Assembly: GCA_964619485.1 (NCBI GenBank)
Contig: CAZUCI010000004.1
Span: forward strand, 8,462-72,461
Direction: 5' to 3'
Source: UBA2882 sp964619485
Lineage (GTDB): Bacteria; Bacillota; Clostridia; Lachnospirales; Lachnospiraceae
DNA length: 64,000 nt
The notes beneath the pieces were generated by a model. That model had not been told where the DNA came from. It saw nothing but the letters and a program-made list of their open reading frames with translations, and did no database searches. Positions 34,397 to 44,030 of this stretch are shown here, one piece after another; position 1 is the stretch's first letter, and each line of letters opens with the position of its first letter. The translations under genes and the position numbers were made by a program.

Positions 34397-35772
34397 GATG
34401 TGTTCTTAAGGAAAATACCTTTGACTGTCTTCCAAAGATTGGAAAGGTATTTCCGGAACCATTTTCGGTGGAACAGAAGAAAACCCTCTGTCAAACCAGA
34501 ATTCTCACCTATGAGGGCGGACAGGAAATCAGAATTCCGGGCTATATCGGCGAGGATTGCTTTTTCATGGCAGGACTGGAGGAGGAAGATGGCTTTTACC
34601 GGGTGATTTACAATTACAACTCTGCACTGCCCCAGGAATGTGAAATTGTGGAGGGCGAGGAAGAAGGAAGCTATCTGCTCCGCATTCTGGATTCAGAAGG
34701 GATTCCGCTTCACAGCAGAATCCAGGTAACGATTCTGGCAGAGGAAATTCTTCCCTACTTTTTAATTGGCAAAACAGATGGCTGTAACAGCCAGAGAGTG
34801 GAATTTGATTATCCGGATGTCTATGAGCTTGGAGTTTCTCTTTGGGAGAAGCGAGAGGATGGAAAGCTGTATTATCAGCCATTTAGCTATACACAGCAGC
34901 TGGATCAGGCCGGATATGATGAGGCGGTCTTTTCCTATGATGCCGGAGAGGGCAGCCTGATTTTAGGCGACGCCATCCACGGAATTTTACCGGGGAAGGG
35001 AAAGGACATCTGTCTGTCGAAGCTTTCCGTATCGAAGCTGGAAGACGGAAACGTGATGGCAGGTGAAATTACAAAGCTTTCCACCGCAGGTCAGTGGGAT
35101 ATCAAGGTGCATAATCCGACAGCGGCCACAGGAGGACGTCATCGGGAAACGACGCGTCAGATGATTGAGAGACTGAAACAGGTGATTTTGAAACAGAACC
35201 GCATGGTCAGCGCAACGGATTATGAGGAGCGTATCTGGAAAACACCGGGACTGATGATTGACCGGGTGAAGGTTGTGCCTGGAAATCAGTACGGAAGGCT
35301 CCATGGTCTGAATATGAACAGTAACGAGGTTGTTGCTGTGGTAAAGCCCTGGGGCAAAGAAAAAACAGTGGCGCTTTCAAGTATTTATCAGAAGAAAATC
35401 GTGCAGTATATGGAGCCATATCGACTGGTTAACACCAAGGTTACCGTGGTTTCCCCAGATTATGTGGGAATTGAGGTGCACGGAAAAATACATTTACAGA
35501 ACGGAACCAGAGAGGAAGAACAGGCAGTTTTTGAGCTGTTGGAGAAGGAGCTTTCCTACGAGCATATGAGTCAGGCCTTTGGTGCCAGACTGCTTTTGGG
35601 AAGACTGTTTACCAGACTGGAGGCCCTTGAGGAGGTTCGTTTTGTAGAACAGCTTTCCATGGAACGAATCGGGAATGGTGCGGAAAAGAATGAAAGAGGA
35701 GACATCCTTTTACATGCGGATGCACTGAGCTATATCAGAGAAAGAGATATCACGTTTACATCAAATCTGTAA
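34276..35772 (+). CDS. Baseplate J-like protein, C-terminal part (out of frame with the upstream part)
   Basis: Open frame of 498 codons overlapping the upstream part by 121 bases. The first 40 codons are an out-of-frame reading of the upstream gene; true continuity begins near 34395 with LRCVLKENTFDC. The body holds a baseplate J-like core: FDYPDVYELGVSLW, DGNVMAGEITKLSTAGQW, the central TRQMIERLKQVILKQNRMVSATDYEERIWKTPGLMIDRVKVVPG block, and a C-terminal YVGIEVHGKIHLQNG domain. The ATG at 34276 lacks a ribosome site, so without frameshifting this part is probably not made. Confidence 0.7.
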   Translation: MGKGKGYRFCFMEPRGQPWRNRAYLSGWKHPAGKGEAHFLRCVLKENTFDCLPKIGKVFPEPFSVEQKKTLCQTRILTYEGGQEIRIPGYIGEDCFFMAGLEEEDGFYRVIYNYNSALPQECEIVEGEEEGSYLLRILDSEGIPLHSRIQVTILAEEILPYFLIGKTDGCNSQRVEFDYPDVYELGVSLWEKREDGKLYYQPFSYTQQLDQAGYDEAVFSYDAGEGSLILGDAIHGILPGKGKDICLSKLSVSKLEDGNVMAGEITKLSTAGQWDIKVHNPTAATGGRHRETTRQMIERLKQVILKQNRMVSATDYEERIWKTPGLMIDRVKVVPGNQYGRLHGLNMNSNEVVAVVKPWGKEKTVALSSIYQKKIVQYMEPYRLVNTKVTVVSPDYVGIEVHGKIHLQNGTREEEQAVFELLEKELSYEHMSQAFGARLLLGRLFTRLEALEEVRFVEQLSMERIGNGAEKNERGDILLHADALSYIRERDITFTSNL

Positions 35773-35799
35773 GCGGAAAATAAAAGGAGGGAATGCGGT

Positions 35800-36894
35800 A
35801 TGCAGCAGACAAAGAAAGTGAACTATTACCGTCTGTCTCTAAAGGGAGGACAGTGCAGTGGCCTGTCTTTGACAAAGGAATATGTGCTGGCGGGAAAGGG
35901 CGGAGGAAGCTTTGTCTATATTGCACCTGTGTTCGATACATCGGAGCTTGATGCCACCTTTCACAGGCTGACTCTGTCAGGCAGCTTTGAAAAGTGTAAA
36001 TTTGAAATCATGGCGGCGGCTGCCAATGTGGACCTGTCAGAGGAGATGGAGGATGCGTCCCTTTCGGTGGAGGATAAGCTGGCACTTTTGCAAAATCACA
36101 GCTATGAGCGAAGGGTCAACACCAGGGATATGCTTCTTCATCAGTTGACCGGACGATATCTGTGGGTGGTCATTCGTGTGATGGCGGCAGATATTCAGAG
36201 TCAGTTTGAAATACAGGGCTTTACGGTGGAGTTCCCAAGGTGCAGCTTTGTGGAATATCTTCCGGAAATCTATCAGGAGGATGAAAGCAGCTTTTTCTCC
36301 AGATATATGTCTGTTTTACAGAGCCTCTATGTGGATTTGGAGGATCAGGTGACGGATGTCCCGGCACAGCTCGATTACGAGACCTGTGATCCTGAGAATC
36401 TGCTTTTATTTGCCAGATGGACCGGACTTGATGAAAGCGGACGGAGGTTTTCTCCGGAGCAGATTCAATATCTGATTCATAACCTGCAGCAGATTCAGAG
36501 TGGTAAGGGAACCACAGATGTATTAAAAAAGATTATTTTTCTCCTTTATGGTAAGGATGCCCAGATTGTTGAGTATTTCAAGTGGAATGACTGGATGAAG
36601 GAATATTCCTCCAAGGTGGAGCATTATCAGCGTCTTTTTGGTAAAGATGAAGGTGTCTTTACTCTTATTTTAGACTGTGTGAGTGATAAGAGAGGAGAAA
36701 CACCGGATAAGGAACAGGTCATGAAGGTAATACAGGATTATATTCCTCTTGGGATGACCTGTAATCTGGTCTACCTGCGGGAAAATTATAATATGGATAT
36801 TCACTGCTACATGGATGTAAACAGTGTTCTGTCTACACCACAGACAGCAGATACCAGTGGTTTTGTACTTGGCAGCAATCAGGTGCTTGGATAG
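35800..36894 (+). CDS. Phage tail protein I-like baseplate component
   Basis: 364 residues. After an about 145-residue N-terminal beta-rich region, residues from about 147 match the contractile-tail protein I family: VEYLPEIYQEDESSFFSRYMSVLQSLYVDLEDQV, VPAQLDYETCDPENLLLFARWTGL and GKGTTDVLKKIIFLLYG. In phages and contractile injection systems this protein anchors the tail fibre or forms the outer baseplate next to the J protein. The start ATG 35800 follows AAAGGAGGG and lies 27 bases after the J-like gene. A strong hairpin follows. No sheath, tube, spike, ATPase or fibre gene is within the window. Confidence 0.85.
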   Translation: MQQTKKVNYYRLSLKGGQCSGLSLTKEYVLAGKGGGSFVYIAPVFDTSELDATFHRLTLSGSFEKCKFEIMAAAANVDLSEEMEDASLSVEDKLALLQNHSYERRVNTRDMLLHQLTGRYLWVVIRVMAADIQSQFEIQGFTVEFPRCSFVEYLPEIYQEDESSFFSRYMSVLQSLYVDLEDQVTDVPAQLDYETCDPENLLLFARWTGLDESGRRFSPEQIQYLIHNLQQIQSGKGTTDVLKKIIFLLYGKDAQIVEYFKWNDWMKEYSSKVEHYQRLFGKDEGVFTLILDCVSDKRGETPDKEQVMKVIQDYIPLGMTCNLVYLRENYNMDIHCYMDVNSVLSTPQTADTSGFVLGSNQVLG

Positions 36895-36912
36895 GAGATA
36901 GCAGGATTAAAC

Positions 36913-36936
36913 AAGAGGGCGGGAAACCGCCCTCTT
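36913..36936. terminator. Strong hairpin ending the baseplate module
   Basis: A perfect 10-bp stem AAGAGGGCGG / CCGCCCTCTT with a GAAA tetraloop lies 19 bases after the tail protein gene and 43 bases before the end of the convergent GH3 gene. T runs are weak on both sides; it may act on either strand. Confidence 0.7.
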
Positions 36937-36978
36937 AATTATATTGTATATAATGTGACAATCAAAGAGCACGTGCAC

Positions 36979-39160
36979 CTATCTTTCAATTAAGTATTCC
37001 CTGTCAATCTTTATGGAGGCAGTACTGCGAATATCATCCGCAGCGAAGGCAGCACATATTTCGTAGGTTCCGGGCTCTGTCACATAGCATTTCTTTTCCT
37101 CATTGTAATAGGAGAAGCTGTACGCATCAAAGCAAACGGAAACATCTTTACATTCTCCCTTTAATAAGAATACTTTGTCAAAACCACGGAGCTCTTTTGC
37201 AGGACGTTTGATTTTTGAATCAACAGGTCGAATAAAGAAGAGGACAGTAGCGGAACCGTCTGTATCACCTGTGTTTGTAACGTTTACTGATGCAGAAGTA
37301 ATAAAGGCATTTCCTTTGCGTTCATTCTTATCAGAACAATTCGTACCGGAAATTTCACAATCAACACCACACTCAGTAAGGCAGACAGGTCCAAACTGAA
37401 ACTCTGTATAAGAGAGACCATGCCCAAAAGCAAAGGCGGGCGTTACATCAAAGGTATCAAAGTAGCGGTAGCCCACATAGATATCTTCGGTGTATGCAAC
37501 CGTGTCACCTCCGGGAAACTGGCCGATTTTATGGGCCGGAGAATCTTCCAAAGCTCCGGGAAGGGTCATTGGGAGCTTACCAGATGGATTGGCTTCTCCA
37601 AAGAGAATCCGGGCAAAGCCGCGTCCACCCTCCATACCGTTGTAGGAAAAGAAGAGTAAGCTCTTCACGTCGTCGACCCAGGCACTCATATCCACAGGGC
37701 TTCCGGCAAGCAAAGCCACAATCAGATCAGGGCGCACCTTCAAAAGCTCTTTAATGATATGATCCTGATTGTTTGGAAGCTTCATATCCTTTTTGTCAGC
37801 ACCCTCCACATCATAATCGTGGGATAGACCACCGATAAAGATAACAGCATCTGCATCTGTGGCAGCCTCCAGGGCACGGGACAGGTATTCTTTATTTTTC
37901 AAGGTCTCCTCCGCAGCAGAGAGGCGAACCAGAGGATTGCCGCCAACACCCTGGGCATTGTCATCATGTCCCCAGGCATTTCCGATGACATAATTGTAGT
38001 AGCCCGGTTCGTATATTACCTCACAATTTCCCCCAAGCTCCATTTTTATGCCCATCAATGGAGAAATTTCGTACAAAGCTTTGATTTCAGCACTGCCGCC
38101 GCCCAATGCATGCATGCGGTTGGCATTATCACCTACAACCAAAAGCTTCCTGATTTTCTTTTTGGAGAGAGGAAGCTGGTGGCTTTCATTTTTCAGTAAA
38201 ATAATGGATTCCTCAGCAGCCGTTAAAAGCTTCGAATGGCTGGAAAGAGCGTTGTAGGTACCGGTCTTGCGTTCACCATCCAGCATGTGAAGCTGATTCA
38301 TGGTAGTCAAAATATGCATCACCTTTTCATCCAGTGCTTCTGCGGAAACAGAGCCATTTTTTACAGCCTCCTTCAAAGGCTTGCCAAAGGGATAATCATC
38401 GAAATTGCTTGTGGTTCGCATATCCACATCAATGGCAGCATTGCCGCCCTCCACAGAATCATGAATGCTTCCCCAATCGGAGACAACAATACCATCGAAG
38501 CCCCATTCCTTTCTGAGGATATCATGGAGCAAAAATGGATGATGGGAGCAGTATTTTCCGTGAAATTTGTTGTAGGAGCCCATGACACCCCAGGTATTGC
38601 CCTCCTTGATGGCAGCTCGAAAGGCAGGCAGATAGAGTTCAAAGAGAGCTCTGTCACTGACCAGAACATCCACATCATTTCTGCGGGTTTCCTGATTGTT
38701 CAGGGCAAAATGCTTCAGACAGGCAGAAACATCATTTTCCTGAACACCCCGGACATAGGAGATCGCCATCTCACCGGAGAGATAAGGGTCCTCACTCATA
38801 TATTCAAAGTTGAATATTGATGCCTGGCGCCAGAATCATGTCCTTTCCACGTCCTCTTGTCTCTTCCCCGAGAATATGCCCGGCATCGTGAGCCAGTGCT
38901 CTGGAAAAGGTGGAGGCAAGAGCCGTGTTGCTGGGCAGATATGAGGTAAAATCATCATTGTTTGCCACAGGCATCCACTCTGCAGCTTCATATTCCAGAC
39001 GGCAGCCCATTGGACCATCAGAAAAAAGAAAGCCGGGGATTCCCAGTCTTTCCACACCGGCGGTCTGAAAGAGAATGCTGCCGTGTACCATACCAATTTT
39101 TTCATCCAGAGTCAGTTCTTTACACAGATCCTTTAATTCTTCTCTAGTCATGATGTTCAT
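36979..39160 (-). pseudogene. Glycoside hydrolase family 3 beta-glucosidase, broken by a small deletion
   Basis: Two frames on the minus strand together encode a GH3 enzyme. The N-terminal part (start ATG at 39160 or 39151, AGGAG upstream) ends at a TGA at 38804-38806 after ILAPGINIQL. The C-terminal part resumes with NFEYMSEDPYLSGEM in another frame and includes KHFALNNQE, the catalytic aspartate region VVSDWG, the GH3 C-terminal domain and a fibronectin III-like end. The RxPLxGR stretch that normally joins INI to NFEY is missing, so about eight codons were deleted with a frame change near 38811-38815. An intact protein could not form; only a truncated one could start at 38799. Confidence 0.85.
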
Positions 39161-39303
39161 TTCTCCTGTTCTATAAAAATATACCAAAAAAGTTTTCTTT
39201 ATTTTGTTGATTATAGAGTAGTTTAAATCAGGCTAAGTATATACACAAATAATGACTTTTTTGTTATAATATTTACATTACTTGGGAAGGGGAGGAATCG
39301 CAG

Positions 39304-40089
39304 GTGGCTTTTGAGAAGGAATTGCGGGAAGCATTGAACAGACAACGGGAAGAAAAACAGTTTCATGCACCCTACGGTGGAGAGTATGGCTACTACGAGG
39401 CGGTTGCCATGGGTGAGATGGAGCTTTTAAAAAAGAAATTTCTTCTTCGCCCGATTTATGAGGGAAAGGGTCTTGGAAAGCTTTCAGAAAATGAAGTGCG
39501 GAGCATCCGATATCATGTGATTATTTCCATAGCATTTATCAGCCGCTTTTGTATAGAGGCGGGTATGGATCTGGAGACAGCCTACAGTCTCAGCGATTTA
39601 TATATCAGGAAGGCGGACCAGTGCAGGACGAAGGAGGAGCTTTCCGGTCTGCATATCAAGATGAGTCTGGACTATGCAAGGCGAATGGGAATTTTAAAAA
39701 AGGAAAAGGTTTATTCAAAACACGTGGTTCTCTGCATAGAATACATTCAGGAGCATATCAGGGAGAAAATACTGATTTCCCAGCTGACTGATCTGACGGG
39801 GCTGAATGTCAGCTATTTGTCCAGACTGTTCAAGGAGGAGATGGGCATTACCATTGGCAATTTTATCCGGGATAAAAAAATGGAGGAGGCGGAGTACTGT
39901 CTCAAGCACACAGACCTCTCGGTGGCAGATATTACCAGCGAGTATAATTTTTCCTCCCAGAGCTATTTTATCCAGATTTTTAAAAAGAAGAATGGGAGAA
40001 CCCCAAAGGAATACAGAGATTTTTATTTCAGGAGGAATTTAAGAAATGAGTTCAGAACATATAACGACATTTCGGAAGATACATTTTAA
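39304..40089 (+). CDS. AraC family transcriptional regulator
   Basis: 261 residues; the C-terminal about 100 form the double helix-turn-helix (ISQLTDLTGLNVSYLSRLFKEEMG, SVADITSEYNFSSQSYFIQIFKKKNGRTPKEYR). The N-terminal part is not a cupin and resembles the all-helical sensing part of YesN-like regulators. Start GTG 39304 follows GGGGAGG. A TATAAT at 39265-39270 with a weak TACACA 17 bases upstream may be its promoter. It is divergent from the GH3 gene, the classical arrangement for a carbohydrate regulator and target; with that target broken, its remaining role is unclear. Confidence 0.88.
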   Translation: MAFEKELREALNRQREEKQFHAPYGGEYGYYEAVAMGEMELLKKKFLLRPIYEGKGLGKLSENEVRSIRYHVIISIAFISRFCIEAGMDLETAYSLSDLYIRKADQCRTKEELSGLHIKMSLDYARRMGILKKEKVYSKHVVLCIEYIQEHIREKILISQLTDLTGLNVSYLSRLFKEEMGITIGNFIRDKKMEEAEYCLKHTDLSVADITSEYNFSSQSYFIQIFKKKNGRTPKEYRDFYFRRNLRNEFRTYNDISEDTF

Positions 40090-40612
40090 ACCATTGGAGC
40101 CGGATATGGAGCAGATTAACATTGAAGATATCGCCCACGCACTTTCCCTGATGACCAGGGCCAATGGACATTTCCCGGAGTTTTACTCTGTGGGACAGCA
40201 TTGCAATGCCTGCTATGAGGAGGCAAAAGCGCGAGGATACAGTGCAAAGGTTGCGCTGGCCTGTCTGCTTCACGATGCCAGCGAGGCTTATCTGGCGGAT
40301 ATTACCAGACCGGTCAAAAAGGCTTTGTCGGAGTATCTGATTATTGAAAAGAAGCTGCAGGACAGTATTTATGAACGGTTTCTGTCGGTACCACTGACCG
40401 AGGAGGAATGCAGGCAGATTGCGGAGGTGGACGACAGTCTGCTTTTCTATGAATTTGATTATTTTATGGGGGAAAAGCTTTTAAGCTATGTACCAAGGCT
40501 TTTCAGTAAGCCGGTATTTGCAACGGAACCGTTTAAGCAGACGGAGATGGAATATCTGTCAGATTTTCGAGAGGGGAGCAGAAATTATGATGTGGAAAGA
40601 ACTGGGAATTGA
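40046..40612 (+). CDS. HD domain phosphohydrolase
   Basis: 188 residues with metal-binding residues of the HD superfamily: FYSVGQHCNACYEEA (first His), LLHDASEAYLADITRPVK (HD pair) and a later aspartate in IAEVDDSLLFYEFD. Related proteins are YfbR-like 5'-nucleotidases and uncharacterised phage-type phosphohydrolases. The start ATG overlaps the AraC gene by 44 bases and has GGAGGAA upstream; the end overlaps the next gene by 26 bases. Substrate not determinable here. Confidence 0.82.
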   Translation: MSSEHITTFRKIHFKPLEPDMEQINIEDIAHALSLMTRANGHFPEFYSVGQHCNACYEEAKARGYSAKVALACLLHDASEAYLADITRPVKKALSEYLIIEKKLQDSIYERFLSVPLTEEECRQIAEVDDSLLFYEFDYFMGEKLLSYVPRLFSKPVFATEPFKQTEMEYLSDFREGSRNYDVERTGN

Positions 40613-43600
40613 GGAAACAAAGGATTTGGAGCTTATCAGGCAGGCCTACCATGAGAAGCTTCCACTGGTCAATCCGGAGGAGGATGCACAGGGATTTATG
40701 CGGCTTCGAAAGGCCTTCGAGGATGCCTGCGATTATGCCACAAGACCGGCGGAGGATGAGGAGGCAGAGCAGGAAACGCTTTCCAATCCGAATGAGGTAG
40801 ACCTGTGGGTGAAAAAGGCGGAAAAAATCTATGCTTCCCTGGAGAGCAGGCGTGACCTTTCCTGCTGGGAAAGGCTTTTGAAGGACCCTGTCTGCGAGGG
40901 GCTTGATACAGAGATTGAGGCGGGGGAGAAGCTTCTTGTCTTTATCAGCTATCATTCCTATCTGCCCACAGACGTGTGGAGACTTTTAAATAAACATTTT
41001 GACTACAGTGGAAATGCTAAGACCTTGAAGGAAAAGTTCCCACCTAATTTTATTGATTATATTATCTGGCAGACAGATCACCAGGATTTTATTGATTATG
41101 AGATGTTTGAGGGAGACCTGTCCGGGAATCCGGATGAATACATAGCGAAGCTCTATGAGACCAAGCGGATGCTGTCCGGCGAGGAAGAGCAGCGAAAGTC
41201 TGTGGAGAAAAACATGGAAGCCCTGCGAGCGTACGACGTAACACATCCTTTTACAGATGTGGTTGAGGTTGAATACTGGCTGAGTCAGAACGTCAATCAG
41301 AAAAAGGCACTGGAGGTCATGGAGGAGCTTGACTTTGCCTATAGTGAAAATGCTTATATAGAACATATTTATGCTAAGGCACTTCTGGCAAATAACAAAA
41401 TCGAGAAGGCAAAAGCTGTTTATGACGCACTGCTGGAAGCAGATGACAAAAATGTGAGTGCAGCAATTGGTCAGGCTAATTGTATTTATCTCCTCGGAAA
41501 CGTAAAGGATGCCAAGGAAATGGTAGAGGATATTCTGGAAAAGGAAATCCAGAACCAGGAATGTCAGGAGCTCATGGAAAAGATAAACGAGGATCTTGTC
41601 AGGGAATATGAGGCTGCCTATAAGGAAAACCCCACGACAGAAATCGGGATTGAGCTGGGCTGGTGCTATTATCAGCAGCATGAGTATGAGAAGGCAGAAA
41701 AATTTATGGAGTCTGTCCCGGAGGAGGACACCTATGAGTTTGTTAATATAAGATGCAGAATTTACCTGTGTAACGAGCATTATCATGAGGCATATCCCTG
41801 GCTGCTGCGCTGGATGGATTTTCTTGATCAAACTGTTGATGATGGCTCCAAGAAAATGCGCCGGCGTATGGACCGTAAGGCCTATGCACTTTTTTCAAAG
41901 GGCATTGCCAACTGGCATCTGATTCAAACCAAGGATCCTCTGGCAGAGGAAAATCATCTTCAAAAGGATCAGGCATATTCCTTTATCCAAGATGCTGCCA
42001 GAATGGAGTCCTCTGAATTTATGCAGTTTCAGTATGCAGGGGAGCTGGCAAGACTTTACAATGAGGATAAACTTCCAGACCTTGCAATTGAGGTTTGTGA
42101 CGCCTTGCTTGAGAAGGACCCGGGGTATTTTCCAGGATATGTGTTCAGACAGCAGGCTTATTATGATAAAAAGGACGCCAGAGGCATTATTGACGACTTT
42201 TATCATTGCCATGAAATTGCACCCTATTTCCCGGATCCGTATTTAAGGGCTGCAGAGGTCTTTTTTGATTTTGAACGATATGATGATCTGGAACAGATTT
42301 TTTCCATGGCAAAGGAGGCTGGTATAGAGAGTGATACACTCAGGTTCTATCAATTGAAGGAGCTGCACTATAAAGAGTTTGCAGCGGAAAAGATTCCGGG
42401 AGTTTTAAAGCAGTATGAACCATTTTTCAATGAGATACTCAAAAAGAAGGCAGAAAATAAAGAGACAGATATGGATAAAATGGACGATCTGTTTTTTGAG
42501 TATGCAATACTTTTATGGGATGGGGATAATCAGAAGGGTGCACTCAACATACTGAAGGATTATAGTGAAAAGAATGGTTTTTCACTGAAAATAGAAAAGT
42601 TAAAATATGACATTCTGTATAAATCGGATGGCTTTGACAAGGCATTGGAGGTGGCAATTCCTCTTGTTTCCCAGGACCCGGATGTGGATGGGGCAGAAAT
42701 CAGAATTGCATCCTGCTATGAAAAAATGGATAAGAGAGCGCAGGCACTTCAGATTCTAAAGAAGATTGAAGCAAGAAATAAGAACAGTCTTCCGGCATTG
42801 AGAAAGCTGTTTGAGTTTTACAGAAGTGAGTATGAAAGAAATGAGAAGGAAGAGGATGCAAAGACAGCGGTAGCGTATCTTGACACGCTGCTTTCCCTGG
42901 AGGAGCATGTCTATTACTACGAGCGAAGATGCGTTTTAAATTATGAGCTGTATGAACTGGAACGGGCAAGGGAGGATTGCGAAAGTGGTCTGAAGCTGGA
43001 TCCGGAGGACTTTTTCTTATACTATCGACTGGGCTTTACCATGTCAAAGATGGGGCAGAAGGAACAGGCTGTTGAACCTTTGTTAAAGGCAATTGAGTTA
43101 AATCCCGGCTATAGATGGCCGTATATTGAGCTGGGTGGAATTTACCGCTTCCTTGGAAAATATGGAAAATCGGATGAGTACTTCAAGAAGGTTCTGGACA
43201 TGGAGCCGGAGGAATTCAGGAGACAATATCTGGAGGAGACGGCACAGAACCAGATGCTTCGGGGAGAATACACCAAGGCGATTGTGGCTTACCTGGAGTG
43301 CTTGAGAAGACCGGAGTGTCAAAAGGGAGCTAAATGGGAGCGCTATTACCGTTCAAAATATCTTCAGAAGCTGGCGGACGGTTATCGTGAAAAGGGTGAC
43401 TGGAAAAATGCAGCGGCTCAATATCTTGAGATTATCGAAATGTGCAAAAAGGATGCCTGGCTGGTGGATGAACTGGAGGATGCCCTTGACTTCTTCCGCG
43501 ACTGGGGGAAGCTTTCCGGTTCCATCAGGATTGTGAAGCAGATTATTAAAAGGGCGGAGAGGTATGAGAAAAAACGCGGTGGAAAGGATGAATACCTGAT

Positions 43601-44021
43601 TTCCTGCTATCGCGCTCTGGCGGGATATCTGTATGAGCAGAAGAAATATGGACCGGCACGAAAATATGCTGTTCTTGCATTAAAACGCATTGAGGAAAGC
43701 AGCGGAAGCTTGTCCAATTATCTGAATGGCAGTAAGAAGTACCATATGTCCAATTACTACCGCATAATCAGACTGGAGATATGCAGAGGTAATCTGGCTG
43801 AGGCAGAGCAGCTTCTTGCCAGGATGCACCAGGGCTATCAGTGTACCATGTGTGAGAAGTCTGACTGCTTTGAATATTTTCTCCTTTGTGGTATGATAGC
43901 AGAGGAAAAGGGCGACCTTGAAAAGGCAAAAGCGGAATACAGGCATGCGCTTGCCATTAAGCCTGATTATTATGATGCAGCATATTTTCTGCAGAGATTA
44001 GAAAACAGAAAGAAAAAATAG
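40587..44021 (+). CDS. Giant J-like/TPR protein, probable HscC partner
   Basis: 1144 residues. The first about 50 (MMWKELGIEETKDLELIRQAYHEKLPLVNPEEDAQGFMRLRKAFEDA) align with helices of a J domain, but the HPD tripeptide that activates Hsp70 reads NPE. A region with WERLLKDP and LPTDVWRLLNKHFDY resembles the middle of DjlB/DjlC-type J proteins. The remainder is a long TPR array (for example SAAIGQANCIYLLGNVKDA, YYRLGFTMSKMGQKEQAVEPLLKAIELNPGY, KAEYRHALAIKPDYYDA). ATG 40587 follows GAGGGGAG; an open frame from 40488 is ignored. The hscC-like gene starts nine bases later, so they probably act as a pair. Confidence 0.82.
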   Translation: MMWKELGIEETKDLELIRQAYHEKLPLVNPEEDAQGFMRLRKAFEDACDYATRPAEDEEAEQETLSNPNEVDLWVKKAEKIYASLESRRDLSCWERLLKDPVCEGLDTEIEAGEKLLVFISYHSYLPTDVWRLLNKHFDYSGNAKTLKEKFPPNFIDYIIWQTDHQDFIDYEMFEGDLSGNPDEYIAKLYETKRMLSGEEEQRKSVEKNMEALRAYDVTHPFTDVVEVEYWLSQNVNQKKALEVMEELDFAYSENAYIEHIYAKALLANNKIEKAKAVYDALLEADDKNVSAAIGQANCIYLLGNVKDAKEMVEDILEKEIQNQECQELMEKINEDLVREYEAAYKENPTTEIGIELGWCYYQQHEYEKAEKFMESVPEEDTYEFVNIRCRIYLCNEHYHEAYPWLLRWMDFLDQTVDDGSKKMRRRMDRKAYALFSKGIANWHLIQTKDPLAEENHLQKDQAYSFIQDAARMESSEFMQFQYAGELARLYNEDKLPDLAIEVCDALLEKDPGYFPGYVFRQQAYYDKKDARGIIDDFYHCHEIAPYFPDPYLRAAEVFFDFERYDDLEQIFSMAKEAGIESDTLRFYQLKELHYKEFAAEKIPGVLKQYEPFFNEILKKKAENKETDMDKMDDLFFEYAILLWDGDNQKGALNILKDYSEKNGFSLKIEKLKYDILYKSDGFDKALEVAIPLVSQDPDVDGAEIRIASCYEKMDKRAQALQILKKIEARNKNSLPALRKLFEFYRSEYERNEKEEDAKTAVAYLDTLLSLEEHVYYYERRCVLNYELYELERAREDCESGLKLDPEDFFLYYRLGFTMSKMGQKEQAVEPLLKAIELNPGYRWPYIELGGIYRFLGKYGKSDEYFKKVLDMEPEEFRRQYLEETAQNQMLRGEYTKAIVAYLECLRRPECQKGAKWERYYRSKYLQKLADGYREKGDWKNAAAQYLEIIEMCKKDAWLVDELEDALDFFRDWGKLSGSIRIVKQIIKRAERYEKKRGGKDEYLISCYRALAGYLYEQKKYGPARKYAVLALKRIEESSGSLSNYLNGSKKYHMSNYYRIIRLEICRGNLAEAEQLLARMHQGYQCTMCEKSDCFEYFLLCGMIAEEKGDLEKAKAEYRHALAIKPDYYDAAYFLQRLENRKKK

Positions 44022-44030
44022 AGGAACGTT

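Noticed and set aside
31122..36894. Prophage
   Set aside because: No integrase, capsid, terminase, lysis or replication genes and no attachment repeats are seen around the baseplate genes.
40986..41831. Minus-strand frame of 281 codons opposite the J-like/TPR gene
   Set aside because: Antisense shadow created by codon bias; hydrophobic and repetitive without family features.
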